Part shown: positions 16,500-25,347 of the stretch, piece after piece | Numbering within the stretch: the first letter of the stretch is position 1 | Layout of the letters: each line of letters begins with the position of its first letter | NCBI RefSeq assembly: GCF_003403075.1 | Contig: NZ_CP031557.1 | Span: 3,162,001 to 3,226,000 of the forward strand | DNA length: 64,000 nt | From: Flavobacterium psychrotrophum | Lineage (GTDB): Bacteria; Bacteroidota; Bacteroidia; Flavobacteriales; Flavobacteriaceae | Direction: 5' to 3' | Position numbers and translations under genes: made by a program | The notes under the pieces: generated by a model | What the model was told of the DNA's origin: nothing | The model's database searches: none | Seen by the model: the letters and a program-made list of their open reading frames with translations, nothing else

Positions 16500-17558
16500 T
16501 TAAACAGGCCTGCGATAATTCTTCACTACAAAATTCACTCCTTCTTCTACAATCTCGCCCATGGTTTCGCAATACCTGAAACGGGAGTTATAAGTAAGCT
16601 TTTGCAACGCTGTGCGCAACGATTCTACATGAGATTTAGGGGCAATTTTATCAGATTTTAATATTGTTACCAAATCAAGATAGCGCTCGTGGCTGTTGAG
16701 CACGCGCTTTACCATAACAGAGCGTACCTCTTTGCGGTACTGCTCCACAGAACTGATTTGCAGCTTATCGATTACCAGCTGCACCATGCGGTAGTTCTCT
16801 TTAAAATATTGCGGCAGGTAAATTTTAATATTGCCTTCATAACACTGCTGGTCAAAGTCGATTGCACGGATACGGTACACCACCTGGTCATAATCGTGTA
16901 CGGGTATAACCACATAGTTATAAGAACGCATATCGCCCAGCAAACCTACAAGACAACGCTCATTAAACTTTACAAACTCTTTAGCTATTTGTGCTTTTTC
17001 GGGTTCAGAACATGTATCAAGGTGCTGCTTTATAAACACATCGCCGGGTATACCCAGTATGTGTTCTTCGATAAGGGTATCCTTATACACCAGGTAATTT
17101 ACACGATTGGGAGACAGGAGGTCCTCCATTTCCAGCCCGTAGATACGCGAGGCATCGGCTGTTTTAATATAGAAGTTGGTATAGTTGTCGTTCAGGATAT
17201 TACGTACCCTAATACGGAAAGGGCGTGAATTACCAAAGGTGCAAAACTCAATAGAATCTACTGCCAGATATAGCAACGTAGCCTCATCGCCATCAGAATG
17301 TAATAGCGTATAGATCTTGCACAAACTTGCTTCTATCTCTGTTTGTTCCCATTCGCTGTAAAACACACGAAGCCAAAGCGTATCAGTACCCTGCTTGTCA
17401 AAAACCGAAATACTACCCGAAAACCGAAGCAGGTCATCATACAGCAACGGCGATCGTGTAGTACGGTTGTATTGCTCCAGATAGCCCATAAGCTCTGGCG
17501 TTACCGGATAGGCGGGTTTTCTAAAGGCAATCTTTACATCTTTTTTGGCTTCTTTCAT
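16500..17558 (-). CDS. Unrecognised protein with kinase-like (APH/PKL-type) motifs
   Basis: 352 aa, no signal peptide or membrane helix. I do not recognise a named family. In the middle is LGDMRSYN (Asp209, Asn214), spaced like the HGDxxxxN catalytic loop of aminoglycoside-phosphotransferase-like kinases; about 20 residues later comes AIDFD (Asp234, Asp236), like their metal-binding motif. Upstream, LVYKDTLIEEHILGIPGD resembles the hinge segment of such folds, and FYIKTADASRIYGLE could carry the N-lobe Lys. The His of HGD is Leu here. A phosphotransferase or a kinase-derived pseudoenzyme is therefore inferred. Monocistronic, convergent with the hydrolase gene. Confidence 0.65.
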   Translation of the reverse strand: MKEAKKDVKIAFRKPAYPVTPELMGYLEQYNRTTRSPLLYDDLLRFSGSISVFDKQGTDTLWLRVFYSEWEQTEIEASLCKIYTLLHSDGDEATLLYLAVDSIEFCTFGNSRPFRIRVRNILNDNYTNFYIKTADASRIYGLEMEDLLSPNRVNYLVYKDTLIEEHILGIPGDVFIKQHLDTCSEPEKAQIAKEFVKFNERCLVGLLGDMRSYNYVVIPVHDYDQVVYRIRAIDFDQQCYEGNIKIYLPQYFKENYRMVQLVIDKLQISSVEQYRKEVRSVMVKRVLNSHERYLDLVTILKSDKIAPKSHVESLRTALQKLTYNSRFRYCETMGEIVEEGVNFVVKNYRRPV

Positions 17559-17681
17559 TTATATGAAATCTTTGTCTTAAAGGTAAACAAATCTTTTAGT
17601 ACTCCCGCTAAGACAAATCTTCTACAGTAAGTATCTCTCGCAAAGTCGCGAAGCCGCAAAGTTTTCTGTAATCTAAAAAAC

Positions 17682-17713
17682 ACAAAAGCAGGAACTTCCG
17701 TTCCTGCTTTTGT
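17682..17713 (-). terminator. Intrinsic terminator of aldo/keto reductase gene
   Basis: ACAAAAGCAGGAA pairs perfectly with TTCCTGCTTTTGT (6-base loop). On the minus strand the stem is followed by GTTTTTTAG, 18 bases after the AKR stop. Confidence 0.8.
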
Positions 17714-17730
17714 CTATAATTAAAACAAAC

Positions 17731-18678
17731 TTATTTACTTACTTCGTCCAGCAATTGCAGGTCCTCAGCATCAAGTTGCAATTTCGGGGCAGCAAACAGC
17801 GTATCAAGCTGACTCTGACTGGTAGCACTTACTATAGGTGCAGCAACAAGCGGCTGGGCCAGTAGCCACGCAAGCGATACTGTTGCCGGCTTTGTATTGT
17901 GTTTTTGTGCAACAGTATCTAATGCATTAAGCACACCAAGACCTTTATCATTAAGGTACTGTTTTACACCGCCACCGCGTACACTCTTGCTCAGGTCGGC
18001 ATCGGTACGGTATTTACCGGTAAGAAAACCCGCTGCAAGCGACCAGTACGGCAACACAGCCAAGCCATATTTATCGGCAATTGGAGCATAGTCGTTCTCA
18101 AATGTAGTACGCTCTACCAGGTTGTAATGTGGCTGCAGCACTTTGTATGCAGGAATACCGTTAGCTTCAGAAAATTCTAAAGATTCGGTTAAGCGTTCCG
18201 GCGATACGTTACTGGCGCCTATGTAGCGCACCTTACCTGCCTTTACAATATCTTCGTAAGCACGCAATGTTTCTTCTATCGGGGTTTTATTATCGTCAAA
18301 ATGGGTATAGTACAGGTCGATATGGTCTGTACCCAGGCGTTGCAGCGACTCATCAACTGACTTTAGTATATGTGCCCGGCTTATGTCTTCCTTATGCTCA
18401 TTGGTTTGCGAACCCACTTTTGTTGCAACAACTATATCTGCACGGTTACTACGCGCTTTAAGCCATTTGCCAATGATAGCTTCGCTCTCGCCACCTTTAT
18501 GACCCGGCACCCACCAGCTGTAGGTATCAGCCGTATCTATAAAATTAAAGCCTTCGCCCGCAAAAGCATCGAGTATATCAAAAGATTCTTTTTCACTGAG
18601 TGTCCATCCAAATACATTTCCGCCAAAATTAAGTGGTGCGATTTGCAGGTCGGTCTGTCCAAGATTTATTTTTTTCAT
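17731..18678 (-). CDS. Aldo/keto reductase
   Basis: 315 aa, full length. The catalytic tetrad is visible: Asp and Tyr in FIDTADTYS, Lys in VVATKVG and His in DLYYTHFDD. The segment AGKVRYIGASNVS and the C-terminal cofactor region PIVSATSQSQL are as expected for the YajO/Tas-like AKR subfamily (potassium-channel beta-subunit-like). It reduces aldehydes or ketones with NADPH. Monocistronic, with its own terminator. This is the second AKR in the window; unlike the first fragment it keeps the His. Confidence 0.93.
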   Translation of the reverse strand: MKKINLGQTDLQIAPLNFGGNVFGWTLSEKESFDILDAFAGEGFNFIDTADTYSWWVPGHKGGESEAIIGKWLKARSNRADIVVATKVGSQTNEHKEDISRAHILKSVDESLQRLGTDHIDLYYTHFDDNKTPIEETLRAYEDIVKAGKVRYIGASNVSPERLTESLEFSEANGIPAYKVLQPHYNLVERTTFENDYAPIADKYGLAVLPYWSLAAGFLTGKYRTDADLSKSVRGGGVKQYLNDKGLGVLNALDTVAQKHNTKPATVSLAWLLAQPLVAAPIVSATSQSQLDTLFAAPKLQLDAEDLQLLDEVSK

Positions 18679-18808
18679 GATAATAGTTTTTATTGAACTA
18701 TAAAATTACGGACAAACAAACAGCTCATCTTGTAAAAAAGACACAGATAGTTGTAAAAAAGCGATAACAGGCTTATTATATAATGATTGTAAACATATTC
18801 AAGGGATA

Positions 18809-18945
18809 AAAAATCAGAAGCCATATTGAGATAAGTGGTGAAATATATCGGAGGTCAAATAAAGCAATAACAGTATAACGATTATGAAAATGTTGCAATC
18901 ACTCCTGAGCATATAGCAGCTTTAAAAGCTATGATAAAACCATAA
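18809..18945 (+). pseudogene. Frameshifted remnant of a small unknown gene
   Basis: Reading SHIEISGEIYRRSNKAITV to a stop and then, one frame over, YNDYENVAITPEHIAALKAM to TAA at 18943-18945 gives a plausible continuous peptide if a few bases were lost near 18874. No start codon or promoter is obvious, and no family is recognised. It lies in a 350-base stretch with no intact gene. A GC-rich hairpin follows. Confidence 0.3.
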
Positions 18946-18959
18946 GTTTATAAACCAAC

Positions 18960-18982
18960 AATGTCCCCGTGCCGGGGACATT
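18960..18982. terminator. Strong hairpin after the gene remnant
   Basis: AATGTCCCCG/CGGGGACATT with a short loop, a nearly perfect palindrome. There is no T-run on the plus side. It may be the terminator of the decayed gene or may mark the 3' boundary of the RHS cassette. Confidence 0.4.
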
Positions 18983-19030
18983 GTCGGTTATTACCAGAAT
19001 AAAATGTTCACAGCGAGTAATTGAGTTAAC

Positions 19031-19330
19031 TTACTTGCATTTGTTTTTTTCTAACCATTTTTTCCATAATGCCATATCTTCTTTATAATCTTTTCTGTTT
19101 TTATAACCCAGTGTTGAACTATAGTCTGCATGAGTCATAATGTTAGTTTTATTTACAAGATATAAAAGTGCATGACGATAAGAATCTGATATAATAGGTT
19201 TGCCTTGTTGAAAAGCTTCAACTATTTTTAAATTATCATTGAACTCATTCACTAATTCGTTATTAATACTTGCACATTTCTCTGCTCTGCATGAACTTAA
19301 GAACAATAGAATCAAAACTATTTTTTTCAT
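19031..19330 (-). CDS. Small lipoprotein, candidate immunity protein of the RHS toxin
   Basis: 99 aa. A short signal KKIVLILLFLSSC with a Cys at residue 14 gives a lipoprotein processing site, although the residues before the Cys are Ser-Ser rather than the classic lipobox. The mature part is small, charged and helical. Its ATG overlaps the stop of the RHS gene (TAATG), so the two are translationally coupled. Position directly behind an RHS tip is where immunity genes sit, which is the basis for the call; no immunity family is recognised. Confidence 0.6.
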   Translation of the reverse strand: MKKIVLILLFLSSCRAEKCASINNELVNEFNDNLKIVEAFQQGKPIISDSYRHALLYLVNKTNIMTHADYSSTLGYKNRKDYKEDMALWKKWLEKNKCK

Positions 19331-20190
19331 TAGTTTATAGTCATTTTAGTTACTTGCATATTTTTTGTAAATGATGTCGCTGTTTCACTTGTAACCGAAC
19401 CATTAGCTTCTTTAAAGAATTTTGTATACGAATTACCACTATTAATATCTCTCCCTTTTAACCTTTCGTTTCCATTTACCGCATTTTCCACACCTATCGC
19501 GTGTTCATGCGAGGTATCCCATGTATTCATTTTTTGTATTTTGTTCATGGACTGATAGCCCTCCACTTTAGTGAATTGATGTTGTTCATCTGTTTCATGC
19601 GCTAGAAGTCCTTGTGCTGTAGAACCAGTGTGGCCTTTATCACTAATACTATTAAACTTGCTCATATCTCCTACATCTATTTTATTGCTAGCATAAGAAC
19701 CCCAATCAACTGTATCATCATTTAATACTACATCCTGAGCAACTATACTACTATGGTCATTAGCAATATCATTGAAACTATCATAAAAACTTTTTTGTTC
19801 AGCAGATAGTTTTGATAAATCACCTCCACCTTCAGTCGCGCCGAGTGTAACTAAATATTTGCCATTTGCTGTCTGTTCAAATTTTGCTTCAAATTGTCCC
19901 GCCAATCCACTATTAATAATATTTGTATACTCGGCCTTCCCAACATCATTACCTTTATTATCTGTTTGAAAAGAAGCTACTATGTCATCTGCTTTCATTC
20001 CGTCAGGGTCAACAAACCTTAAAGGATTATTGTAACAATAACTATAAGGCGACCATCGTCTACTAACCTCAGCTTTCGGGTCAATATTCATCCACCTCCC
20101 CAGTGCAGGGTCATAATTACGTGCGCCGTAGTCGTAAACCCCAAGCCCCAACTCGTCTTGCAGTTCCTTGCCGTTGTACTTATAGCTATA
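19330..20190 (-). pseudogene. Orphan RHS C-terminal tip with putative toxin domain
   Basis: The open frame begins straight after a TAG at 20191-20193 with the RHS core ending [15 protein letters not shown], then [20 protein letters not shown] and [11 protein letters not shown], the canonical boundary where variable toxin domains start. The first in-frame start is a TTG at 20151, giving 273 aa. The ~220-residue tip is family-unassigned; [10 protein letters not shown] and [14 protein letters not shown] recall RHS-linked metallopeptidase-like domains, but no standard HExxH is present. The N-terminal RHS shell is missing, so this is a displaced tip or relic. The terminator of rpsT abuts its 5' side. 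Confidence 0.7.
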
Positions 20191-20215
20191 CTACACAACC
20201 CAAATATAAAACAAA

Positions 20216-20243
20216 AAAGCCCCCAATAATGGGAGCTTTTTGT
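20216..20243 (-). terminator. Intrinsic terminator of rpsT
   Basis: On the minus strand AAAGCTCCCATTATTGGGGGCTTT then a T-run, about 30 bases after the rpsT stop. Confidence 0.7.
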
Positions 20244-20272
20244 ATTCTTATAATCCGGTAACGTATCTAAGA

Positions 20273-20527
20273 CTAGTTAAGAGCAGCTACGTGCCTTGTT
20301 AGTTTAGATTTAAGGTTTGAAGCCTTATTGTTGTGGATGATGTTTTTCTTAGCAAGTTTGTCGATCATAGAGATAACACCAGCAAGTTTTTCTGCAGCTT
20401 CACTCTTCACAGTAGCTAAACGTATAGCTTTAATAGCGTTACGTGTAGTTTTGTGCTGATACCTGTTCAACACCCTTTTCTTTTCGTTAGTTCTAATTCT
20501 CTTTAAAGCTGACTTATGATTTGCCAT
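20273..20527 (-). CDS. rpsT: 30S ribosomal protein S20
   Basis: 84 aa, the normal length of bS20. It starts MANHKSALKRIRTNEKKRVLN and is a Lys/Arg/Ala-rich three-helix bundle with TTRNAIKAIR and NIIHNNKASNLKSKLTRHV. It binds 16S rRNA during 30S assembly. A terminator lies just downstream. The tRNA-Glu genes lie upstream on the same strand. Confidence 0.97.
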   Translation of the reverse strand: MANHKSALKRIRTNEKKRVLNRYQHKTTRNAIKAIRLATVKSEAAEKLAGVISMIDKLAKKNIIHNNKASNLKSKLTRHVAALN

Positions 20528-20564
20528 TGTAATTCTTTCTTAAAAATCCTTAATATTTTAATTG

Positions 20565-20632
20565 TTGTCCGTAGGGGAGGGAACCCCTGCTACCAGTAAA
20601 ACCTGATATACTAACCCCTAAACGAACGAACC
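20565..20632 (-). pseudogene. Degenerate tRNA-Glu-like sequence
   Basis: On the minus strand the 5' part GGTTCGTTCGTTTAGGGGTT aligns with the neighbouring tRNA-Glu genes, and the acceptor arms still pair at 6 of 7 positions (GGTTCGT/ACGGACA). The anticodon and T loops are each one base short, the D stem is poor, and total length is 68 instead of 72. No valid anticodon can be placed, so this looks like a decayed third copy. Confidence 0.55.
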
Positions 20633-20677
20633 GTTTTTTAAGATGCTCTCTTTAAATCCGGAACCGTTTCAATTTTG

Positions 20678-20749
20678 TAGCCCGTGGGGGAATCGAACCC
20701 CCCTTACTAGAATGAAAATCTAGCGTCCTAACCGATAGACGAACGGGCC
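20678..20749 (-). tRNA. tRNA-Glu (TTC)
   Basis: 72-nt cloverleaf: acceptor GGCCCGT/ACGGGCT, D arm with GTCT/GGAC, anticodon stem CTAGA/TCTAG with loop TTTTCAT (anticodon TTC), T arm GGGGG-TTCGATT-CCCCC, discriminator A. Position 1-72 is a G-T pair. CCA is not encoded. Identical to the copy at 20794-20865. Confidence 0.96.
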
Positions 20750-20793
20750 ATTAAATGCATTAGAAGCTATAAACCGGCGAGCCGTTTTATTTG

Positions 20794-20865
20794 TAGCCCG
20801 TGGGGGAATCGAACCCCCCTTACTAGAATGAAAATCTAGCGTCCTAACCGATAGACGAACGGGCC
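20794..20865 (-). tRNA. tRNA-Glu (TTC), second identical copy
   Basis: Same 72 bases as the gene at 20678-20749, with 44 bases between them. It shows the same acceptor, anticodon loop TTTTCAT and T arm. The short flanks (TGTAGCC... and ...GGCCATTAA) are also shared, pointing to a recent tandem duplication. Confidence 0.96.
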
Positions 20866-20954
20866 ATTAATTTTGTTCCTCTAATGCGGATGCAAAAGTA
20901 CAACTAATTTTGACTTCTGCAATAGTGGAACAAAAAAAATTGAAAAAAATTTCA

Positions 20955-22427
20955 TTAATATGCCTTAGCAAAAAGCACCCTGCCTATACTTGGGGCACCT
21001 GTAAGCACACAAACGCCTGCCTCTTCTACCCTATCAAGCGGAATACAGCGTATGGTAGCTTTTGTAAGCTCTTTTATCTTTTCTTCGGTCTCAGAGGTAC
21101 CATCCCAATGTGCAGATATAAAGCCGGTCTTATTTTGAAGCACGTCTTTAAACTCTTCAAAAGAGTTAACCTCAGTAATATGCGTATTCCTGAACTCAAA
21201 AGCTTTATCAAAAAGGTTCTTCTGTATCTCCTCAAGCATATCGCTTATGTAGCTAACAATATCAGCACTTATTACTGTTTCTTTAGTAAGCGTATCGCGC
21301 CTTGCTACCTCAAAGGTACCGTTAGCAAGATCATTAGGACCTATAGCCACACGAAGCGGCACACCTTTAAGTTCGTACTCTGCAAATTTAAAGCCCGGCT
21401 TGTGCGTATCCCTGTCATCATACTTAACAGATATGCCCAGCTTGCGCAGGCGCGCCATAAGCTGTTTTGCCTCTGCACTAATAGCCTCAAACTGTTCATC
21501 GCCTTTATATATTGGCACAATAACCACCTGTATTGGCGCCAGGTTTGGCGGCAGCACAAGGCCGTTATCATCACTATGCGTCATTACCAGCGCACCCATA
21601 AGGCGTGTACTTACACCCCATGATGTAGCCCAAACGTGCTCCTGCTTACCTTCTTTGCTCGTAAATTTCACATCAAATGCCTTAGCAAAGTTCTGGCCTA
21701 AAAAGTGCGATGTACCTGCCTGCAGCGCTTTACCATCCTGCATAAGCGCTTCTATACAATAAGTCTCTATAGCACCCGCAAAACGCTCGTTTGCTGTCTT
21801 TGTGCCCCTTACAACCGGTATAGCCATAAAGTTTTGGGCAAAATCAGCATACACATTCATCATCTGTTCTGCTTCTGTTACAGCCTCAGCTTGTGTGGCG
21901 TGGGCGGTATGCCCTTCCTGCCATAAAAACTCAGCAGTCCTTAAGAACAGGCGTGTACGCATTTCCCAGCGCACTACGTTAGCCCACTGGTTTACCAGTA
22001 TAGGCAGGTCGCGGTAGCTTTGTATCCAGCCGCGGTAGGTATCCCATATAATGGTTTCAGAGGTTGGCCTTACAATAAGCTCTTCTTCGAGCTTAGCATC
22101 AGGGTCTACCTCTATTTTTCCGTCTTCTCCGGTTCTAAGCCTGTAGTGGGTTACTACAGCACACTCTTTTGCAAACCCGTCTACGTGGCTGGCCTCTTTA
22201 CTAAAGTAAGACTTGGGTATAAACAGCGGGAAGTACGCATTTTGGTGGCCGGTTTCTTTAAACATCCTGTCTAATTCTGCCTGCATCTTTTCCCATATTG
22301 CATAGCCGTATGGCTTGATAACCATACACCCTCTAACCGCCGAATTTTCAGCCAGGTCAGCTTTTACAACCAGTTCATTATACCATTTGGAATAATCTTC
22401 TGACCGCTTTGTTAAATTCTTACTCAT
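20955..22427 (-). CDS. proS: Prolyl-tRNA synthetase (eukaryote/archaea-like type)
   Basis: 490 aa from the ATG at 22427; an upstream in-frame start would add 19 residues of low-complexity sequence lacking family similarity. The N-terminus [16 protein letters not shown] and [16 protein letters not shown] mark the short ProS form without the bacterial editing insertion. Class II motifs: motif 2 around [24 protein letters not shown] and motif 3 near [20 protein letters not shown]. An anticodon-binding domain and a C-terminal domain ending KAY follow. It charges tRNA-Pro. It is divergent from the Gly-rich lipoprotein gene. Confidence 0.97.
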   Translation of the reverse strand: MSKNLTKRSEDYSKWYNELVVKADLAENSAVRGCMVIKPYGYAIWEKMQAELDRMFKETGHQNAYFPLFIPKSYFSKEASHVDGFAKECAVVTHYRLRTGEDGKIEVDPDAKLEEELIVRPTSETIIWDTYRGWIQSYRDLPILVNQWANVVRWEMRTRLFLRTAEFLWQEGHTAHATQAEAVTEAEQMMNVYADFAQNFMAIPVVRGTKTANERFAGAIETYCIEALMQDGKALQAGTSHFLGQNFAKAFDVKFTSKEGKQEHVWATSWGVSTRLMGALVMTHSDDNGLVLPPNLAPIQVVIVPIYKGDEQFEAISAEAKQLMARLRKLGISVKYDDRDTHKPGFKFAEYELKGVPLRVAIGPNDLANGTFEVARRDTLTKETVISADIVSYISDMLEEIQKNLFDKAFEFRNTHITEVNSFEEFKDVLQNKTGFISAHWDGTSETEEKIKELTKATIRCIPLDRVEEAGVCVLTGAPSIGRVLFAKAY

Positions 22428-22491
22428 CGTATTTAATTTGGCACAAATATTGTTTAACTTTATATGATAAAAATAGTTTAGCAAAACTAAC

Positions 22492-22499
22492 TATTTTTG
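22492..22499 (+). promoter_or_regulatory. -7 box of the Gly-rich lipoprotein gene
   Basis: TATTTTTG fits TAnnTTTG and lies 31 bases before the start at 22530 (or 52 before the ATG at 22551). Confidence 0.4.
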
Positions 22500-22529
22500 T
22501 AAGTTCAACAATGAAAAAAATGCACAGAT

Positions 22530-23672
22530 ATGAAAAGTGAATACTTTAATATGCACCGGATTTCCCTCTTTGCCTTAGTGGGTTTCCTGGGCTGGGCTGT
22601 ATCCTCATGCAGCTCTTACCAAAATACCTCGAGTTATGACTCAGACGGTATTTATGGCTCGGTTCCCCGCGACGAGAACAATCAGCCGGTTTATAAATAT
22701 AACGACGGCAATGTAAGCAATTACAGAAACGGCGAGGTTAGCGGACAAAATGCTAACGGGTATTCTACTTATTTCAACTCACTACAGGATGAATATGTGC
22801 CCGTAACTGATGCAGATAACTACACTTCTTACGACACCATACAAAACCCTAATGTACAGCGCACCTATGCCACCGGCTACAGCGGCTGGGGCGAAAGCAC
22901 CGATAACGTAAATGTAAATATTTATGGTGGCGGTGGCTATGGCGGTTATGGCTGGGGCGGCTACCCATACTACGGAGGTGGTTATGGCGGCTGGGGTGGC
23001 TGGGGCTACCCTTACTACGGCGGCTGGGGCGGTTTTTACTCGCCTTACTACTCTGGCTGGGGCTGGGGTAGCGGTTGGGGCTTAGGCCTCGGATTTGGCT
23101 GGGGCTACGGCGGAGGCTGGGGTTATGGTGGTTACGGAGGATATGGAGGTTATTATGGCGGAGGCTACTACGGCAATTACCACCATTACAACAACTATAA
23201 CCAGTACGGCAGGAGAAGCAACTATACCAACCCGGGGCCAGGTCGTAGCGCATACTATAACAACAACGGCAGATACGCACAAGGCAATAGCAGGCGCAAC
23301 GCTTATAGCACAAACGGTGGCCGAGGCACAACAAACTTTAGCAACGGCAGGAGCAACTCTAATGTTTACAGCACCAGGGGCGGCTACTACAACAATACAA
23401 ACGGCACACAATCTCGCAGTAACAGTTACAATAACGGCAGTAGCAGAGGCTATAACAACGCAACAGCACCATCAAGAAGCTACTCACCTTCTGCTCCATC
23501 AAGAAGTTACACCCCTTCATCAGTACCTTCACGCAGCAGTTCAAGCCCAAGCTATAGCGCACCATCACGCAGCAGTGGTGGAGGTGGCGGCTTTGGCGGC
23601 GGATCCCGCGGTGGCGGTGGTGGAGGTGGCTCTCGCGGCGGTGGCGGTGGTGGCGGTGGCCGAAGAGGTTAA
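22530..23672 (+). CDS. Glycine/tryptophan/tyrosine-rich lipoprotein
   Basis: 380 aa; an internal ATG at 22551 is an alternative start. Signal peptide RISLFALVGFLGWAVSSC with a likely lipid-modified Cys. Residues ~30-125 are polar with DEYVPV and YTSYDT. Residues ~130-225 are a low-complexity run of Gly with Trp, Tyr and Pro (GYGGYGWGG type). A Asn/Ser/Arg-rich part then leads to a C-terminal Gly-Ser-Arg tail (GGGSRGGGG type). No domain is recognised; a cell-surface or outer-membrane structural role is possible. GC content is higher than the neighbours because of the Gly codons. Confidence 0.8.
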   Translation: MKSEYFNMHRISLFALVGFLGWAVSSCSSYQNTSSYDSDGIYGSVPRDENNQPVYKYNDGNVSNYRNGEVSGQNANGYSTYFNSLQDEYVPVTDADNYTSYDTIQNPNVQRTYATGYSGWGESTDNVNVNIYGGGGYGGYGWGGYPYYGGGYGGWGGWGYPYYGGWGGFYSPYYSGWGWGSGWGLGLGFGWGYGGGWGYGGYGGYGGYYGGGYYGNYHHYNNYNQYGRRSNYTNPGPGRSAYYNNNGRYAQGNSRRNAYSTNGGRGTTNFSNGRSNSNVYSTRGGYYNNTNGTQSRSNSYNNGSSRGYNNATAPSRSYSPSAPSRSYTPSSVPSRSSSSPSYSAPSRSSGGGGGFGGGSRGGGGGGGSRGGGGGGGGRRG

Positions 23673-23682
23673 CACAATATAC

Positions 23683-23725
23683 GGCCCCGTGTTTTTTGAA
23701 AGAGAAAAAACGCGGGGCTTCTTTT
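23683..23725 (+). terminator. Intrinsic terminator after the Gly-rich gene
   Basis: GGCCCCGTGTTTTTT pairs with AAAAAACGCGGGGC across a 7-base loop and is followed by TTCTTTTT. Twenty-two bases later the porin gene starts. Confidence 0.7.
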
Positions 23726-23747
23726 TACCACATCATTAAACATCAGC

Positions 23748-25238
23748 ATGAAAAAAATATTATTTTCAGCAGCCATGATCATGGCCGCAGTGACAAGCTA
23801 TGCACAGCAGGATCTTAATACAGCCGCAGATGCCGTGCGATACTCCTTAGACAACCTTACGGGCACCGCACGGTTTAGAGCCATGGGTGGCGCATTTGGC
23901 GCTGTAGGTGGCGACCCTTCTGCCATTAACGTTAACCCGGCCGGATCTGCAATATTTATGTACAATACCGGTACTGCTACTCTAAGCAGCTACAATATGA
24001 ACAACCAGGCTAATTACTTTGGCACCAACCGCAAACAAAACGACAATACTTTTGACCTGAACCAGATAGGCGGATTTTTTGTTTTTAACAATGCCAAAGA
24101 AGATGCCTTTATGAATAAATTTACTTTAGGTTTCAATTACGAAAATACCCAGACGTTTGAAAATATCGTAGGCATATCTGGTGTAAACCCTACCGGTAGT
24201 ATAGTTGATTACTTTCTTAACTACGCTAACAACAGCGGTGTTACACTTGGCACGCTGCAAAATGAATATTTTGAGAACCTGAGTTTTGCAGAGCAGCAGG
24301 CCTATCTGGGCTACAATGCTTATGCCATTAACCCTGTAAACAACAACGCCGGCAATACAGCCTACACCACTAACGACCCTGATAATGGCAACCGCTACCA
24401 GGACAGCTACATAGCTACTACCGGTTTTAACGGTAAAGTGGCACTTAACTTTGCAGCGCAGCTTGCTAAAAGATTTTATCTTGGCGCTAACCTAAATGTT
24501 CATTTCAGCGATTATATTAATAACACCAGTTTTTATGAAGACACAAATAACGGCACAAATGCAGGTCTACAGGAACTACAATTCAACACAAGGCGTTATA
24601 CCTATGGTGGAGGTTTTTCTCTAAACGTAGGTGCCATTGCAAAAATCACCGAATCGTTCAGGTTAGGAGCAGCATATGAATCGCCTACCTGGATGAGGCT
24701 TCAGGATGAAATAAACCAAAACATTACAGGTGTTAGTAGCGGGGTTAGGTACTATACCAACCCTGGCGTTACCATGGTTGGTGATGATTACACTATAAAA
24801 ACACCTGCAAAATATACCGGAAGCGCGGCTTTTATTATTGGCAAAAAAGGACTTATCAGCGTAGATTATGCCATGCGTAATTATGCCAACACAAAATACA
24901 CAGGTAACCGCTACAGTGTACTTAACGACCAGTTGAGCCAAACCCTAGACTGGGCAGGCGAACTACGCGTGGGTACTGAGTGGCGCGTAAAACAACTAAG
25001 CCTGCGTGCAGGATACCGCTTTCAACAGAGTCCGTACAAAAACGGCACTACCGTGGGCGACCTTAGCAACATTAACGGCGGCCTTGGCTACAGCTTTGGC
25101 GGATCAAGAATTGACCTAACCTACTCCTGGGCACAACGCAAAAGTGATGTTTCTACCTTTACACCGGGCTTTACCGATGCTGCAAGGGTAAAAACCACTT
25201 ACAACAACGTAGTATTATCTTACACTATCGACCTTTAA
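23748..25238 (+). CDS. OmpP1/FadL-like outer-membrane protein
   Basis: 496 aa. Signal peptide KKILFSAAMIMAAVTSYA followed by Gln-Gln. The early motif GTARFRAMGGAFGAVGGDPSA, then NPAGSA, is the plug-region signature of the OmpP1/FadL/TodX-like family in Bacteroidota. The rest alternates in the manner of a beta barrel and ends in aromatic VVLSYTIDL. Family members take up hydrophobic molecules, though the Bacteroidota members are often annotated as hemin receptor-like without proof. It follows the Gly-rich lipoprotein behind a terminator. Confidence 0.85.
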   Translation: MKKILFSAAMIMAAVTSYAQQDLNTAADAVRYSLDNLTGTARFRAMGGAFGAVGGDPSAINVNPAGSAIFMYNTGTATLSSYNMNNQANYFGTNRKQNDNTFDLNQIGGFFVFNNAKEDAFMNKFTLGFNYENTQTFENIVGISGVNPTGSIVDYFLNYANNSGVTLGTLQNEYFENLSFAEQQAYLGYNAYAINPVNNNAGNTAYTTNDPDNGNRYQDSYIATTGFNGKVALNFAAQLAKRFYLGANLNVHFSDYINNTSFYEDTNNGTNAGLQELQFNTRRYTYGGGFSLNVGAIAKITESFRLGAAYESPTWMRLQDEINQNITGVSSGVRYYTNPGVTMVGDDYTIKTPAKYTGSAAFIIGKKGLISVDYAMRNYANTKYTGNRYSVLNDQLSQTLDWAGELRVGTEWRVKQLSLRAGYRFQQSPYKNGTTVGDLSNINGGLGYSFGGSRIDLTYSWAQRKSDVSTFTPGFTDAARVKTTYNNVVLSYTIDL

Positions 25239-25266
25239 TTTCATCTTGCTATATTTTTATTTAGTG

Positions 25267-25302
25267 AAAAAGCCATCTGTAATTACTCAGATGGCTTTTT
25301 TT
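25267..25302 (+). terminator. Intrinsic terminator after the OmpP1-like gene
   Basis: AAAAGCCATCTG pairs with CAGATGGCTTTT, followed by a T-run. Confidence 0.85.
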
Positions 25303-25347
25303 AATCCATACCAGCAGCCTCATCAAAATTTTTAACTCCCACACTTC

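Noticed and set aside
19330..20190. RHS tip considered as an intact, complete toxin gene
   Set aside because: The RHS core is missing and a stop codon precedes the frame directly, so it cannot be a normal RHS protein.
23095..23739. Long open frame overlapping the Gly-rich lipoprotein in another frame
   Set aside because: It is a by-product of low-complexity Gly codons; the peptide is Ala/Thr-rich and has no start, domain or signal.
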